Origin: Pelotomaculum thermopropionicum SI
GTDB taxonomy: Bacteria > Bacillota > Desulfotomaculia > Desulfotomaculales > Pelotomaculaceae
Length of the DNA: 64,000 nucleotides
Assembly (NCBI GenBank): GCA_000010565.1
Contig: AP009389.1
Location: forward strand, 1,364,001-1,428,000
Direction: 5' to 3'
Below the pieces are notes generated by a model. That model saw only the letters and a program-made list of their open reading frames with translations, did not search any database and was not told where the DNA came from. The translations under genes and the position numbers were made by a program. Below, one piece after another: positions 26,292 through 35,551 of the stretch (positions are counted from its first letter, which is position 1; each line of letters opens with the position of its first letter).

Positions 26292-27278
26292 TTGACTCAG
26301 AACCAGAGCGGGGTGTCGGAACAGTTGAAGATAAAAATTCTTAACGGCCAGCTTCCAGGTGTTTGTCAGGTGCAAAGGCCGGAATCCAAAATAAAAAAAA
26401 TGCCTGTAAGCCATACTGCCGGAAAGACGGTAAAAGGAGGATATGAGCCCGGCCCGCCTAAGACAGCCCAGGAAATCATGATGGAACTTAATTCTCTGGT
26501 TGGGCTGCAAAGTGTAAAAAAATTAATCGAGGAAATTTATGCTTTTGTAGAGATACAGAAGAAAAGGCAAAAAGAGAAGCTAGCAGTGGAAAACCTTGTG
26601 CTGCACATGATCTTTAAAGGAAATCCGGGAACCGGCAAGACAACGGTGGCCAGAATTCTAGGCAGGCTTTTCAAGGAGGTTGGTGTGCTGCCGAGAGGCC
26701 ATCTGGTTGAGGTGGAGCGCGCCGATCTGGTTGGAGAGTTTATCGGTCATACGGCCCAGAAAACCAGGGAGCAGATTAAGCAGGCCCTGGGCGGAATACT
26801 TTTTATAGATGAAGCCTATTCCCTGGCCAGAGGAGGAGAAAAGGACTTTGGCAAAGAGGCGATAGACGCCATGGTAAAGGGAATGGAGGACCACAGGGAC
26901 AACCTTATCCTGATCCTGGCGGGATACCAGGAGGAGATGGACAGGTTTTTAGAAACCAACCCGGGCTTGCGTTCCCGCTTTCCAATTCATATCACCTTTC
27001 CCGACTACAGCATTAAAGAACTTTTGGCTATTGCAGACATAATGCTTAAGCAGAGGCAGTATGTTCTTTCCAGCGGGGCCAGGGAAGAGCTTCGCTTTAT
27101 AATTGAAAAGGAACATAAAAGACATGAACACAGCGGCAATGCCAGGCTGGTGAGGAATCTAATCGAACAGGCCATCCGGCGGCAGGCGGTCAGGCTTTTA
27201 TACAAAAAGGGCGAATTGAGCCGCAATGACCTGATGACCATCACCAGAGAGGATCTGGAAAGTGCGGCGGGTAATTAA
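26292..27278 (+). CDS. spoVK: Stage V sporulation protein K (SpoVK, AAA+ ATPase)
   Basis: 328 residues. AAA+ core with Walker A FKGNPGTGKTTVARILG (near residue 110) and Walker B GGILFIDEAYSLARG (near 172), matching SpoVK/CbxX-type ATPases. In Bacillus SpoVK is a mother-cell sporulation factor. The hfq-spoVK-ynbB order is the same as in Bacillus relatives, and it supports an endospore former. TTG 26292 is the longest start; GTG 26313 is an alternative. I see no strong ribosome binding site for either. Confidence 0.92.
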   Translation: MTQNQSGVSEQLKIKILNGQLPGVCQVQRPESKIKKMPVSHTAGKTVKGGYEPGPPKTAQEIMMELNSLVGLQSVKKLIEEIYAFVEIQKKRQKEKLAVENLVLHMIFKGNPGTGKTTVARILGRLFKEVGVLPRGHLVEVERADLVGEFIGHTAQKTREQIKQALGGILFIDEAYSLARGGEKDFGKEAIDAMVKGMEDHRDNLILILAGYQEEMDRFLETNPGLRSRFPIHITFPDYSIKELLAIADIMLKQRQYVLSSGAREELRFIIEKEHKRHEHSGNARLVRNLIEQAIRRQAVRLLYKKGELSRNDLMTITREDLESAAGN

Positions 27279-27323
27279 AAGGCAGGTTGCCAGATATAGC
27301 CGAATGTTGCAGGGGAGATTAAA

Positions 27324-28571
27324 ATGCCGGTGAAAATTATTGTTGATCTGGAGCTTTTGGCTAAAGAAGTGGAAGATGAAGTGCGGGAAGTTTATCTTTC
27401 AATAGAAAAAAAAGCCTTAAAAAATCACGCCAAGGTTCTTGAAGGCTTCCGCAGGTGGCACATCAGTGATTACCATCTTAAGGGCTCGACAGGCTATGGC
27501 TACGGCGACGCGGGCAGAGAAGCGCTGGAAAGAGTTTACGCCGAAATATTCAGGGCAGAAGCGGCACTGGTACGCGGACAAATAGTATCCGGCACGCATG
27601 CTATAGCTTTATGCCTCTACGGCATACTGCGCCCCGGGGATGAACTGCTTTTCATCCAGGGAGAACCTTACGACACCCTTAGCGAAATGATTGGCATCAG
27701 AGGCGAGGATCATGGATCTCTTAAAGAATTTGGCATTAATTACAGGCAGGTCGGGCTTGTTGACAGGACTGCAATTGATTACGAAGCCGTCGGACAGGCC
27801 ATAAGCGACAGGACCAGGATGGTGATGCTGCAGCGTTCACGGGGTTACAGCTTAAATCCTTCCCTCAGCATAAGAGAAATGAAAAGAATTATAAATTTCA
27901 TAAGAGACAAAAAGCCAGATACAATAATCTTTGTTGACAATTGTTACGGTGAATTTGTGGAAGAAGAGGAACCCATAGAGGCAGGCGCCGACCTGGCAGC
28001 GGGTTCTCTGATAAAAAACCCGGGCGGCGGGATTGCGGCAACCGGCGGCTATGTGGTGGGCAAGGCGCAGTACGTACAAATGGCTTCAAACAGGTGGACC
28101 GCCCCCGGCATTGGTGCAGGTGTGGGACCAACGCTGGAACATAACAGGCTTCTTTTTCAGGGGCTTTTTCTTGCCCCCCATGTTGTTGCTGAGGCTTTGA
28201 AAGGAGCTGTCTTTGCCTCAAGGTTTTTTGAAAGGCTGGGCTTTGAGGTGATGCCCCGGTATGATGAAGAGCGGCATGATATTGTGCAGGCCATCAGGCT
28301 GGATGCTCCGGAGAGGATGCTGGCTTTCTGCCGCGGCATACAGGCGTGTTCCCCGGTAGACTCCCATGTTGTTCCGGAAGCAAGTACCCTGCCGGGCTAC
28401 GGAGAACCGGTGGTTATGGCTGCCGGAACATTCATCCAGGGGGCCTCGCTGGAACTCAGCGCCGACGGCCCCATCCGGCCGCCCTACGTCGTTTACCTCC
28501 AGGGTGGCCTATCCAAGGAATACGTGAGACTGGCTGTGATATCGGCTGCCAGAGAAGTTTTAAAAGTTTAA
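27324..28571 (+). CDS. ynbB: Methionine gamma-lyase-family protein (YnbB, aluminium-resistance family)
   Basis: 415 residues, PLP fold type I. It contains KGSTGYGYGDAGREALERVY near the N-terminus, the FVDNCYGEFVEE block and the PLP lysine in SLIKNPGGGIAATGGYVVG. The family is annotated as aluminium-resistance protein or methionine gamma-lyase-like, and its physiological reaction is unclear. The ATG follows CAGGGGAG. It is the last gene of the long mutS-hfq run. Confidence 0.9.
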   Translation: MPVKIIVDLELLAKEVEDEVREVYLSIEKKALKNHAKVLEGFRRWHISDYHLKGSTGYGYGDAGREALERVYAEIFRAEAALVRGQIVSGTHAIALCLYGILRPGDELLFIQGEPYDTLSEMIGIRGEDHGSLKEFGINYRQVGLVDRTAIDYEAVGQAISDRTRMVMLQRSRGYSLNPSLSIREMKRIINFIRDKKPDTIIFVDNCYGEFVEEEEPIEAGADLAAGSLIKNPGGGIAATGGYVVGKAQYVQMASNRWTAPGIGAGVGPTLEHNRLLFQGLFLAPHVVAEALKGAVFASRFFERLGFEVMPRYDEERHDIVQAIRLDAPERMLAFCRGIQACSPVDSHVVPEASTLPGYGEPVVMAAGTFIQGASLELSADGPIRPPYVVYLQGGLSKEYVRLAVISAAREVLKV

Positions 28572-28676
28572 AAACTTATATTTTGAAATTTTATGAATAT
28601 TTAATATTAGAAGGAGGTTTTAAGAGACAAATAGAGAATCTTTATAACGATTATTTTTAATAATGGCGGTGCTCTT

Positions 28677-29588
28677 ATGAATTTAAAACAGTTAGAGGCA
28701 TTCCTGCTGGTGGCAGAATTACAAAGCTTTACCAAGGCAGCACGGCAGCTTTACATGAGCCAGCCGGCCGTCAGCTTTCAAATCAAGGCCCTTGAGGAAG
28801 ATCTGCAGGTTGCTTTATTCCAGCGCGGCGACAAGAAGGTGATTCTTACCGAAGCCGGACGCCTTTTGTACCCGGAAGCCAAACAAATGCTCAAGCATTA
28901 CCAGAAGATTAAAGTAGGCCTTGATGATTTGAGAGACCTGAAAAAAGGCCATCTAGTAGTGGGGGCGAGCACAATTCCGGGGGAATATCTTTTGCCTTTA
29001 TTGATTGGTAAGTTTAAGGAAAAATACCCCGGAATAAAAATCACCCTCAAGGTTTCCGGCAGCGGGCAGGTTGGACAATGGGTTCGGGAGAGGGAAATAG
29101 ACCTTGGTATAACAGGTGCATTTATAGAAGGAGAAAGTCTTGAGTGCCGCCCCTGGATTGATGACCAGCTTGTTTTGATTGTCAATCCTTCCCACCGTTG
29201 GGCAAGCTTAGGCGCTGTCCAGGCGTCCGAATTAAAAAACGAACCGATGATAATGCGCGAACATGATTCCGGCACTCGCCGGACCATAGAAAAAAAGTTA
29301 AAGGAATGCAATTTGAGTCTTGAAAAAATCCCTCAAGGGATGGAGCTAGGCAGCACCAGGGCTGTTATAACGGCAGTGGAGGCGGGTCTAGGAGTGAGCA
29401 TAGTGTCAAGATATGCCGCTAGGGAGGCTCTTGAATTGGGGCGGGTAAAAGAGGTTCAGGTAACCGGCCTCAACATGAACCGTAGCCTCTATCAGGTAAG
29501 GCATAAACAGGGTATAGAAGGGTTTGCCATCAGGGCTTTCACCGAATTCATTAATGACAGGAATGTTCTGGAACGTTTCCTTCTTTAA
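28677..29588 (+). CDS. LysR-family transcriptional regulator
   Basis: 303 residues. The N-terminal winged HTH (LKQLEAFLLVAELQSFTKAA, RQLYMSQPAVSFQIKALE) is textbook LysR, followed by a periplasmic-binding-like effector domain from about residue 90. It is related to the CysB/CysL-type group. The target is unknown: the ynbB gene ends 105 bases upstream in the same orientation, so no divergent target is visible. Confidence 0.93.
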   Translation: MNLKQLEAFLLVAELQSFTKAARQLYMSQPAVSFQIKALEEDLQVALFQRGDKKVILTEAGRLLYPEAKQMLKHYQKIKVGLDDLRDLKKGHLVVGASTIPGEYLLPLLIGKFKEKYPGIKITLKVSGSGQVGQWVREREIDLGITGAFIEGESLECRPWIDDQLVLIVNPSHRWASLGAVQASELKNEPMIMREHDSGTRRTIEKKLKECNLSLEKIPQGMELGSTRAVITAVEAGLGVSIVSRYAAREALELGRVKEVQVTGLNMNRSLYQVRHKQGIEGFAIRAFTEFINDRNVLERFLL

Positions 29589-29621
29589 AACGCTTCCTGG
29601 TTAAACAGGAAGCGTTTTTTT
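29587..29621 (+). terminator. Terminator after LysR gene
   Basis: A 13-base perfect stem AAAACGCTTCCTG/CAGGAAGCGTTTT with a 6-base loop, followed by T residues. Confidence 0.95.
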
Positions 29622-29675
29622 GGAAAGCCGGCCGGCCAATTTTAGCTGTACATTTAGAAGGAAATTTAGTTCATT

Positions 29676-31334
29676 TTGTCAAATAAATCTCGCATGCAAA
29701 AGGCTTCATTATTAACTAAAAACAATAAAAAAAAGTTTTTAACCCTTCGCACCAAAATGGCCATCCTTTCATTTGGATCGGTTTTTCTTTCTATTTTAAT
29801 TGGAGGGCTCATCGTAGTAGGAAAAATTTCCGTAACTCTGGAGAAAGAACTCGGCATGAGGGCGATGGCCATTGCCCGGACCCTGGCCCAATTTGAGGAG
29901 ATCCAGAAAAATGTCGGCAGGCCGGGCGGAGAGGTTTTTATTCAGCCGCTTGCCGAACGTACCAGGCTTGCCACCGGCGTTGAATATATAGTTATTGTGG
30001 ATATGGAGGGCAGACGCTATTCTCATCCGGTGGAAGACAGGATTGGCAAAAAGTTTAATGACCCTGATCTTGGCCCGGCCCTGGCTAACAACGAATATAT
30101 ATCCAGTGCCGAAGGAGTGCTGGGTCCGTCCGTCCGTGCGTTTGTCCCGATTAAGGTTGATGAGGGTACCAGGCAGGTCGGCGTTGTAATAGTCGGAATA
30201 CTTACCCCTACAATAGGCAGCATTCTGAGAACAATTCAAATTCAACTTTATTATTCCCTGGGCATTGGGCTTGCAGTAGGCCTTCTAGGCTCTCTCTACC
30301 TGGCCAGGAAAATTAAAAGCGCCATGTTCAGCCTGGAACCAGAAGAGATTGCCCGCCTGTTAGAGGAACGGGAGGCAGCATTCCAGGCCATGAGCGAGGG
30401 CATAATCGCCATAGATACAGAGGGCCGCATAACCATTGCCAATAATGAAGCGGGGCGGATTATAGGGAAAAATAGAGAGGAAATTGTCGGCCGGCATATT
30501 AAGGAAGTTATTCCTAACACCAGGTTGCCGGAAGTCTTGCACACTGGTATTGCTCATATAAACACCGAAATGTTTTTAAACGATACCATGGTTCTGGTTA
30601 GAAGGGTTCCGATCAGGTTTAAGGGTGAGATAATCGGAGCGGTTTCTACTTTTCAGGATAAAACCGAGGTTAACAAGCTGGCAGAAGAACTGACCGGAGT
30701 AAAGGCTTTTGTGGAGGCATTAAGGGTACAGAACCACGAGCACATGAATAAACTTCACACCATAGCAGGATTAATACAGCTCGGCAAATACCAGCATGCC
30801 CTCGATTATATCTTTAACCTGACCGAAGAGCAGCAGGAGTTGACCAGGCTGCTGTCCAAAAATATTTTTGATCACAGCATAGCCGGCCTGATTCTGGGGA
30901 AATACAACAGGGCCAAAGAACTGCGGGTCGAAATGGAAATAGACCGCAACACCTTCCTAAAAGAACTGCCTCCTTCCCTTGAAACCGGCGGGCTGGTAAT
31001 AATAATCGGCAATCTCATTGAAAACGCACTCGATGCCGTCCGCCGGCAGCAACCGGACCGGCGGAGGGTGTATTTTGGCCTGTTTGACAAACCGGGCAGC
31101 TTGGAAATGATCGTGCGCGACAGCGGACCGGGCATTCCGGAAGATGCCCGTGATAAAATTTTTGACCAGGGATTTACTACTAAAGGGGCCGCAAACCGGG
31201 GACTGGGTCTCTACCTGGTTAAGCGTTACGTTGATCTAGCCCAGGGTTCTATTTCCTTAAAGTGTCCAGATGGCGGGGGAACTGAATTTAACATTCGTAT
31301 CCCAAAGGCATCAAATAATTATAAAGAATCATAA
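29676..31334 (+). CDS. Sensor histidine kinase, DcuS/CitA type
   Basis: 552 residues. Transmembrane helix 1 spans about residues 28-50 and helix 2 about 188-208, flanking an extracytoplasmic PASC/CitA-like domain (IDMEGRRYSHPVEDRIGKKF in related wording: IVDMEGRRYSHPVEDRIG). A cytoplasmic PAS (about 230-330) precedes the SpoB-like histidine box NHEHMNKLHTIAGL and an ATPase domain with NLIENALDAV, DSGPGIPE and GLGLYLVK. It fits a carboxylate sensor. The start is TTG 29676 or ATG 29694. It is in an operon with the response regulator and a TRAP binding protein. Confidence 0.93.
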   Translation: MSNKSRMQKASLLTKNNKKKFLTLRTKMAILSFGSVFLSILIGGLIVVGKISVTLEKELGMRAMAIARTLAQFEEIQKNVGRPGGEVFIQPLAERTRLATGVEYIVIVDMEGRRYSHPVEDRIGKKFNDPDLGPALANNEYISSAEGVLGPSVRAFVPIKVDEGTRQVGVVIVGILTPTIGSILRTIQIQLYYSLGIGLAVGLLGSLYLARKIKSAMFSLEPEEIARLLEEREAAFQAMSEGIIAIDTEGRITIANNEAGRIIGKNREEIVGRHIKEVIPNTRLPEVLHTGIAHINTEMFLNDTMVLVRRVPIRFKGEIIGAVSTFQDKTEVNKLAEELTGVKAFVEALRVQNHEHMNKLHTIAGLIQLGKYQHALDYIFNLTEEQQELTRLLSKNIFDHSIAGLILGKYNRAKELRVEMEIDRNTFLKELPPSLETGGLVIIIGNLIENALDAVRRQQPDRRRVYFGLFDKPGSLEMIVRDSGPGIPEDARDKIFDQGFTTKGAANRGLGLYLVKRYVDLAQGSISLKCPDGGGTEFNIRIPKASNNYKES

Positions 31335-31365
31335 AGCAGACAATCTTGGGGAGGCGGATTAACAA

Positions 31366-32043
31366 ATGTCCCAAATTGGCGTCTTAATTGTTGAAGATGA
31401 CCCCATGGTGGTTGAGGTAAACCGCGGTTTCATCAATGCTGTTCCCGGATTTAAAGTGGTAGGAGTTGCCCGTTCCGGCCGCGAAGCCATTGAAATGATT
31501 AAGGAACTGTCGCCCGATCTGGTTCTTCTGGATATTTACCTTCCCGATGTAGATGGTCTTACCACCCTTCAAGAAATAAGGCGCATCGGCCTGCCGACCG
31601 ATGTGATTATTGTAACTGCCGCTCAGGATGCAGAAACAATCCAGAGAGGTTTTCGTTACGGCTCAATTGATTACATTATCAAGCCTTTTAAATTTACCCG
31701 TCTAAAAGCGGCCCTAAACAGTTATGCAACACTGTATAACCGGTTCAGGCGGCAGGCCCAGATGAACCAGGCTGAAATCGACAGCCTAACGCTCGGCCGC
31801 GGCCAGCAGGTAGATGAAGGGGTTCCAAAAGGATTGAACGAAGTAACCTTAAAGCAGGTTTTCCTGTACCTTCTGAAGGAAGGCGTTGCCCTTTCGGCCG
31901 AAGAAGTGGCCGAAGGAGTCGGACTGGCCAGGGTTACTGCCAGAAGATATCTTGATTATATGGAAAAATCGGGGAAGGTAGTGCTAGAGCTCCAGTACGG
32001 CTCTGTTGGAAGGCCGGTTAACAGGTACAGAATAAAGGAATAA
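31366..32043 (+). CDS. Response regulator, DcuR/CitB type
   Basis: 225 residues. Receiver domain with VEDDPMVVEVN, phospho-acceptor Asp in LVLLDIYLPDVDG, and the K in YIIKPFKF. The C-terminal part (VTLKQVFLYLLKEGVALSAE, VARVTARRYLDY-like helix-turn-helix) matches CitB-type regulators. It is the partner of the upstream kinase, with a 31-base gap. The regulated genes are probably carboxylate transport or catabolism. Confidence 0.93.
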   Translation: MSQIGVLIVEDDPMVVEVNRGFINAVPGFKVVGVARSGREAIEMIKELSPDLVLLDIYLPDVDGLTTLQEIRRIGLPTDVIIVTAAQDAETIQRGFRYGSIDYIIKPFKFTRLKAALNSYATLYNRFRRQAQMNQAEIDSLTLGRGQQVDEGVPKGLNEVTLKQVFLYLLKEGVALSAEEVAEGVGLARVTARRYLDYMEKSGKVVLELQYGSVGRPVNRYRIKE

Positions 32044-32059
32044 CCCAAGGGGTAAAGAA

Positions 32060-33088
32060 ATGAATCTGCGGATTTTTCTTTTTTTGTGCATCGTATGGCT
32101 GGTGGTTATTGCTGCCGGATGCAGCAGGCGGGTGGTTGACTCAGAACAGGTCAGCAGGGAAGAAAAAATCGTTATCAAGTTTTCCCATGTGGTGGCCGAG
32201 AACACTCCGAAAGGGCTTGCTGCCCAGCGTTTTGCAAATCTTGTCAAGGAACGCACGGGAGGAAGGGTGGAGGTTCAGGTCTTTCCTAATTCCGTTCTTT
32301 ATAAGGATGGTGAAGAAATTCAGGCCCTGCAGGCCGGCGCGGTGCAGATGATCGCTCCCGCCACATCAAAGCTGTCCTTACTGTACCCCCAGTGGCAGGT
32401 TTTTGATCTTCCGTACGCGTTTGCTGATGAAGAGGCCGTTCACAGGGCAATGGAAAGCTACCTGGGCAAAAAGCTGTACGATGGGTTAAAAGCAAACAAC
32501 CTTGTGCCGCTTTCTTTCTGGGGCAGCGGATTCAAGCAAATGACCAACAGCGTAAGGCCACTGATTAAGCCAGAGGATTTTCAAGGGCTTACTTTCAGAG
32601 TAATGATTAACAGCCAGGTTTTAAAGAGGCAGTTTGAGAAACTTGGCGCACACCCTGTAGAAGGTACTTTTGACAACCTGTATCGTGTCCTCGAGTCACG
32701 GGCGGTAGATGGAGAAGAAAATACGCTATCAAATATTTTTTCTAAAAATTTTTATAAAGTTCAGCCTTACCTGACCATTTCCAACCATGGTTACATGGGT
32801 TACGTGGTAATGACAAACAGCGAATTCTGGTCAAGTCTGCCGGAAGATGTCAGAAACATTTTGGAAAGCACGCTGCAGGAGGTTACAGAATGGGAGCACG
32901 AGCAGGCCTTGCAAATTAACAGGGATTGCTTAAAGCAAATAATTTCCTCCGGTATGGTACAGGTTCACTATCAGACCGAAGATGAAAAGAGAGAGTGGGT
33001 CAGAGCATTGAGGCCTCTTTATGAAGAGTTCAGGGAAATCATAGGGGAAGACCTTATAGATTATCTTGAAGAGTCCCGCCAGGAATAA
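32060..33088 (+). CDS. TRAP-type dicarboxylate binding lipoprotein (DctP)
   Basis: 342 residues. A lipobox VIAAGCS ends a short hydrophobic signal (Cys near residue 21), so it is probably a membrane-anchored lipoprotein. The DctP fold is clear: KIVIKFSHVVAENTPKGLAA, then FKQMTNSVRPLIKPEDFQGL and the TYFDNLYR-like substrate-arm region. The expected DctQ and DctM membrane subunits are absent; an IS lies after it. It may serve as a co-sensor for the kinase/regulator pair just upstream, as DctB does for DctS/DctR in Bacillus. Confidence 0.9.
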   Translation: MNLRIFLFLCIVWLVVIAAGCSRRVVDSEQVSREEKIVIKFSHVVAENTPKGLAAQRFANLVKERTGGRVEVQVFPNSVLYKDGEEIQALQAGAVQMIAPATSKLSLLYPQWQVFDLPYAFADEEAVHRAMESYLGKKLYDGLKANNLVPLSFWGSGFKQMTNSVRPLIKPEDFQGLTFRVMINSQVLKRQFEKLGAHPVEGTFDNLYRVLESRAVDGEENTLSNIFSKNFYKVQPYLTISNHGYMGYVVMTNSEFWSSLPEDVRNILESTLQEVTEWEHEQALQINRDCLKQIISSGMVQVHYQTEDEKREWVRALRPLYEEFREIIGEDLIDYLEESRQE

Positions 33089-33329
33089 CCTCTTTACAAT
33101 TACCTTAAATCTTTAGCAAGGCTATTGGCAATATTTTTCAAAAAGGGTTTAAAAGCGGGAAGTAAAAAAGACATCTTTTTTCCCGGTTCATCACTTATTT
33201 GATCTTTGAAAGGGAAAAAAGTGCCTATTTTTGTGATATTTATGATAAGTTATAGTATGAGCTGTATTGCATCAATATAAAATATAAACAAGCTAATAAA
33301 TGGGAGTGTAAATTATTTTGTGTAAATGG

Positions 33330-33508
33330 GTATTCCCAGAAAAAATTGGTTAAGCTATAAATGGCTCTTACCTGCCAGGAGGGTAGGGCACTGCTGGAGA
33401 GCAACCCGAGCGCCTGGCAGGGTTCTGCCGAGGATAGCAGGGGTGGCCTAGAGGCTGCCCTGCTATCATTTTCCTGCTATCCTTGGGAGAACAAAAGCGG
33501 TAAACTCA
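33330..33508. other. Structured non-coding tail inside the IS256 element
   Basis: Between the left terminal repeat and the transposase stop lie two inverted repeats: CCTGCCAGG (33371-33379) with CCTGGCAGG (33413-33421), and GATAGCAGGG (33433-33442) with CCCTGCTATC (33458-33467). A third direct copy of CCTGCTATC follows at about 33473. No gene is supported here. Confidence 0.6.
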
Positions 33509-34729
33509 TTATCCAACCATCAGTTCCGGTTCCAGCCTATCGCTGAAGTGGATGGCAAACTGTGAGATACAACTTTTCCATTCCTTAATAGGTACTGTCC
33601 ACTTTTTGGATGCCTCAACAGTAGCCAGGTAGATAATCTTTTTTAAGGCGTCATCCGTCGGATACGCGGTTTTTGTCTTGGTTACCTTGCGTAGCTGCCG
33701 GTGGTATCCTTCGATGATATTGGTAGTGTAAATGAGTTTGCGAATCTCGTATGGGTACTTGAAGTAAGCCGTCAGTTCCAGCCAGTTTTTCTCCCAGGAG
33801 CGGATAATAACCGGGTGTTTTTTACCCCACTTCTCCTTGAACATTTTAAAGGCGAGTTCCGCTTCCTCCATGGTAAGGGCCTGGTATACTTTCTTGAGGT
33901 CGGCCATTAATTCCTTTTGTTCCTTCCAAGGCACGTATTTCAGGGAATTACGGATTTGATGTATTATGCATAGCTGGATTTCTGTCCGGGGAAACACGGT
34001 ATTGATAGCCTCGGAAAACCCGGAAAGCCCGTCTTTACAGGCAATCAGGATGTCCTGCACGCCTCTGTTTTTCAGGTCGTTGCACACTCCAAGCCAGAAG
34101 CTGGCACTTTCATTTTCCCCAATCCAGATGCCCAGTATGTCCTTCTGGCCGGCCATGTTGATGCCCAGTACGCTGTAGGCAGCCTTGTTTATAATACGGT
34201 TGTCCTTGCGCACTTTAAAGAAAATGGCATCCAGGTAAATGATAGGGTATACGCGCTCCAGGGGTCTTGACTGCCACTCGGCGATCATAGGCATTATTTT
34301 GTCCGTCACCTTGCTGACCATTACCGGGGATACGTCGATACCATAGATATCCCGCATATGATCCTCAATATCCCGGGTGGTCATACCCTTGGCGTACATG
34401 GCGATAATCTGGTCTTCCAGGTCATTTGAGGTTGTCTGGTACTTTTTGATAATCCTGGGTTCAAATTCTCCATTGCGATCACGGGGTATTTCTATTTCGG
34501 TTTTGCCCAGCTTGGTCTGGATGGTTTTCTTGCTGTAACCATTGCGGCTGTTACCTGTATTATTACCCTCCGGGCTATGCTTTTTATACCCCAGGTGTTC
34601 ATCCATCTCGGCCTCAAATATTTGCTGCAAAGTGTCTTTAAAGAGGTTCTTAAGCATGTTGTGTACATCTTCTACGGTTTCACATTCTCTGGCTAATTCT
34701 TTGATGGTTTTGTCCATAATGTTTTGCAT
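33509..34729 (-). CDS. IS256-family (mutator-type) transposase
   Basis: 406 residues. It is a DDE transposase of the Mutator/IS256 class: the first Asp in IIYLDAIFFKVR, the second in ILIACKDGLSGFSEA, and the motif IQLCIIHQIRNSLKYV between, with a Glu further on. The frame is intact, so the element could be active. The ATG has AAGGAGCTGACC upstream, inside the element. Confidence 0.95.
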   Translation of the reverse strand: MQNIMDKTIKELARECETVEDVHNMLKNLFKDTLQQIFEAEMDEHLGYKKHSPEGNNTGNSRNGYSKKTIQTKLGKTEIEIPRDRNGEFEPRIIKKYQTTSNDLEDQIIAMYAKGMTTRDIEDHMRDIYGIDVSPVMVSKVTDKIMPMIAEWQSRPLERVYPIIYLDAIFFKVRKDNRIINKAAYSVLGINMAGQKDILGIWIGENESASFWLGVCNDLKNRGVQDILIACKDGLSGFSEAINTVFPRTEIQLCIIHQIRNSLKYVPWKEQKELMADLKKVYQALTMEEAELAFKMFKEKWGKKHPVIIRSWEKNWLELTAYFKYPYEIRKLIYTTNIIEGYHRQLRKVTKTKTAYPTDDALKKIIYLATVEASKKWTVPIKEWKSCISQFAIHFSDRLEPELMVG

Positions 34730-34788
34730 AAATGGTCAGCTCCTTTTATTGTTAGTTATAACCATTTACACAAAACTTTTTACGTTCT

Positions 34789-35400
34789 CTAATAAATTTT
34801 TCTAACCAGCCCAATTACCTTGCCTAGTATCTGCACTTCGGCGGCATAAATAGGTTCCATCAGCCTGTTTTCCGGTTGAAGCCTGATTCTGCCGTTTTCT
34901 TTGAACAGTCTTTTCACCGTAGCCTCTTCTTCAAGAAGTGCAACAACAATATCCCCGTTGCCGGCATCCTGCTGCCGCCTTACCACAACCATATCACCAT
35001 TTAGAATGCCGGCTTCAATCATACTGTCTCCTCGCACGGTCAGCATGAAAAATTCGCCACTCCCTGTAAAGTGGACCGGGAGAGGGAAAATGTCCTCCCT
35101 GTTTTCTACTGCCAGTAGCGGGACTCCGGCGGCCACCCGCCCAAGCACCGGTACATTGATGAATTCAACTTTTTCGCCGGCCGGGTTGTCAAGAACTTCA
35201 ATTGCCCTTGGCTTCGTAGCATCGCGCCGCAAGTAGCCCTTTTCCTCAAGCTTCTTTAAGTAGCCATGAACTGTTGAGCTTGAACTTAAGCCGACTTCCT
35301 GGCCGATCTCTCTAACAGAAGGGGGGTAACCCCGCTGCCTGATGCTCTTTTTAATAAATTCAAGAACGGCTGCCTGTTTAGGGGTAAGCTCCTCAGTCAT
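34789..35400 (-). CDS. lexA: LexA repressor
   Basis: 203 residues from the ATG at 35400. The winged HTH ([31 protein letters not shown]) is followed by the cleavage site [11 protein letters not shown] (Ala-Gly bond), the catalytic Ser in RGDSMIEAG and the Lys in ATVKRLF. It represses SOS genes and self-cleaves with RecA. An SOS-like box precedes it. Its last codons and stop lie in the target duplication of the IS256 element, so the reading frame is intact but native sequence after the stop was pushed away. Confidence 0.96.
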   Translation of the reverse strand: MTEELTPKQAAVLEFIKKSIRQRGYPPSVREIGQEVGLSSSSTVHGYLKKLEEKGYLRRDATKPRAIEVLDNPAGEKVEFINVPVLGRVAAGVPLLAVENREDIFPLPVHFTGSGEFFMLTVRGDSMIEAGILNGDMVVVRRQQDAGNGDIVVALLEEEATVKRLFKENGRIRLQPENRLMEPIYAAEVQILGKVIGLVRKIY

Positions 35401-35431
35401 TTTATCACCAGCCCTGTCAGGAATTTTTTTT

Positions 35432-35470
35432 ATTATAACATAAAACAAAGCTTTCTAAAACACGTGTTCG
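35432..35470 (-). promoter_or_regulatory. lexA: lexA promoter and SOS-like box
   Basis: On the minus strand a TATAAT -10 box (35432-35437) is preceded by a LexA-type palindrome at 35457-35470. It matches the Gram-positive consensus CGAAC-N4-GTTCG in 8 of 10 conserved bases (plus strand AAAAC-ACGT-GTTCG). It covers the -35 region, as expected for autoregulation. Confidence 0.7.
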
Positions 35471-35551
35471 AAAATTTTAATATTTTTATCCAAAATGTTT
35501 TTAACTTTTAGAAGGAGGACGCCCCGCTGCTGTCGAAGATAAGTTCCTTAA

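Larger units (their letters stand above)
33302..34788 (-). mobile_element. IS256-family insertion sequence
   Basis: The element is flanked by 9-base direct repeats CTAATAAAT (33293-33301 and 34789-34797), the usual target-site duplication size for IS256. The terminal inverted repeats share a perfect 14-base core, TTTTGTGTAAATGG at 33316-33329 and its complement at 34762-34775. It carries one transposase gene and a GC-rich structured non-coding tail. It landed at the lexA stop codon without destroying lexA. Confidence 0.92.
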
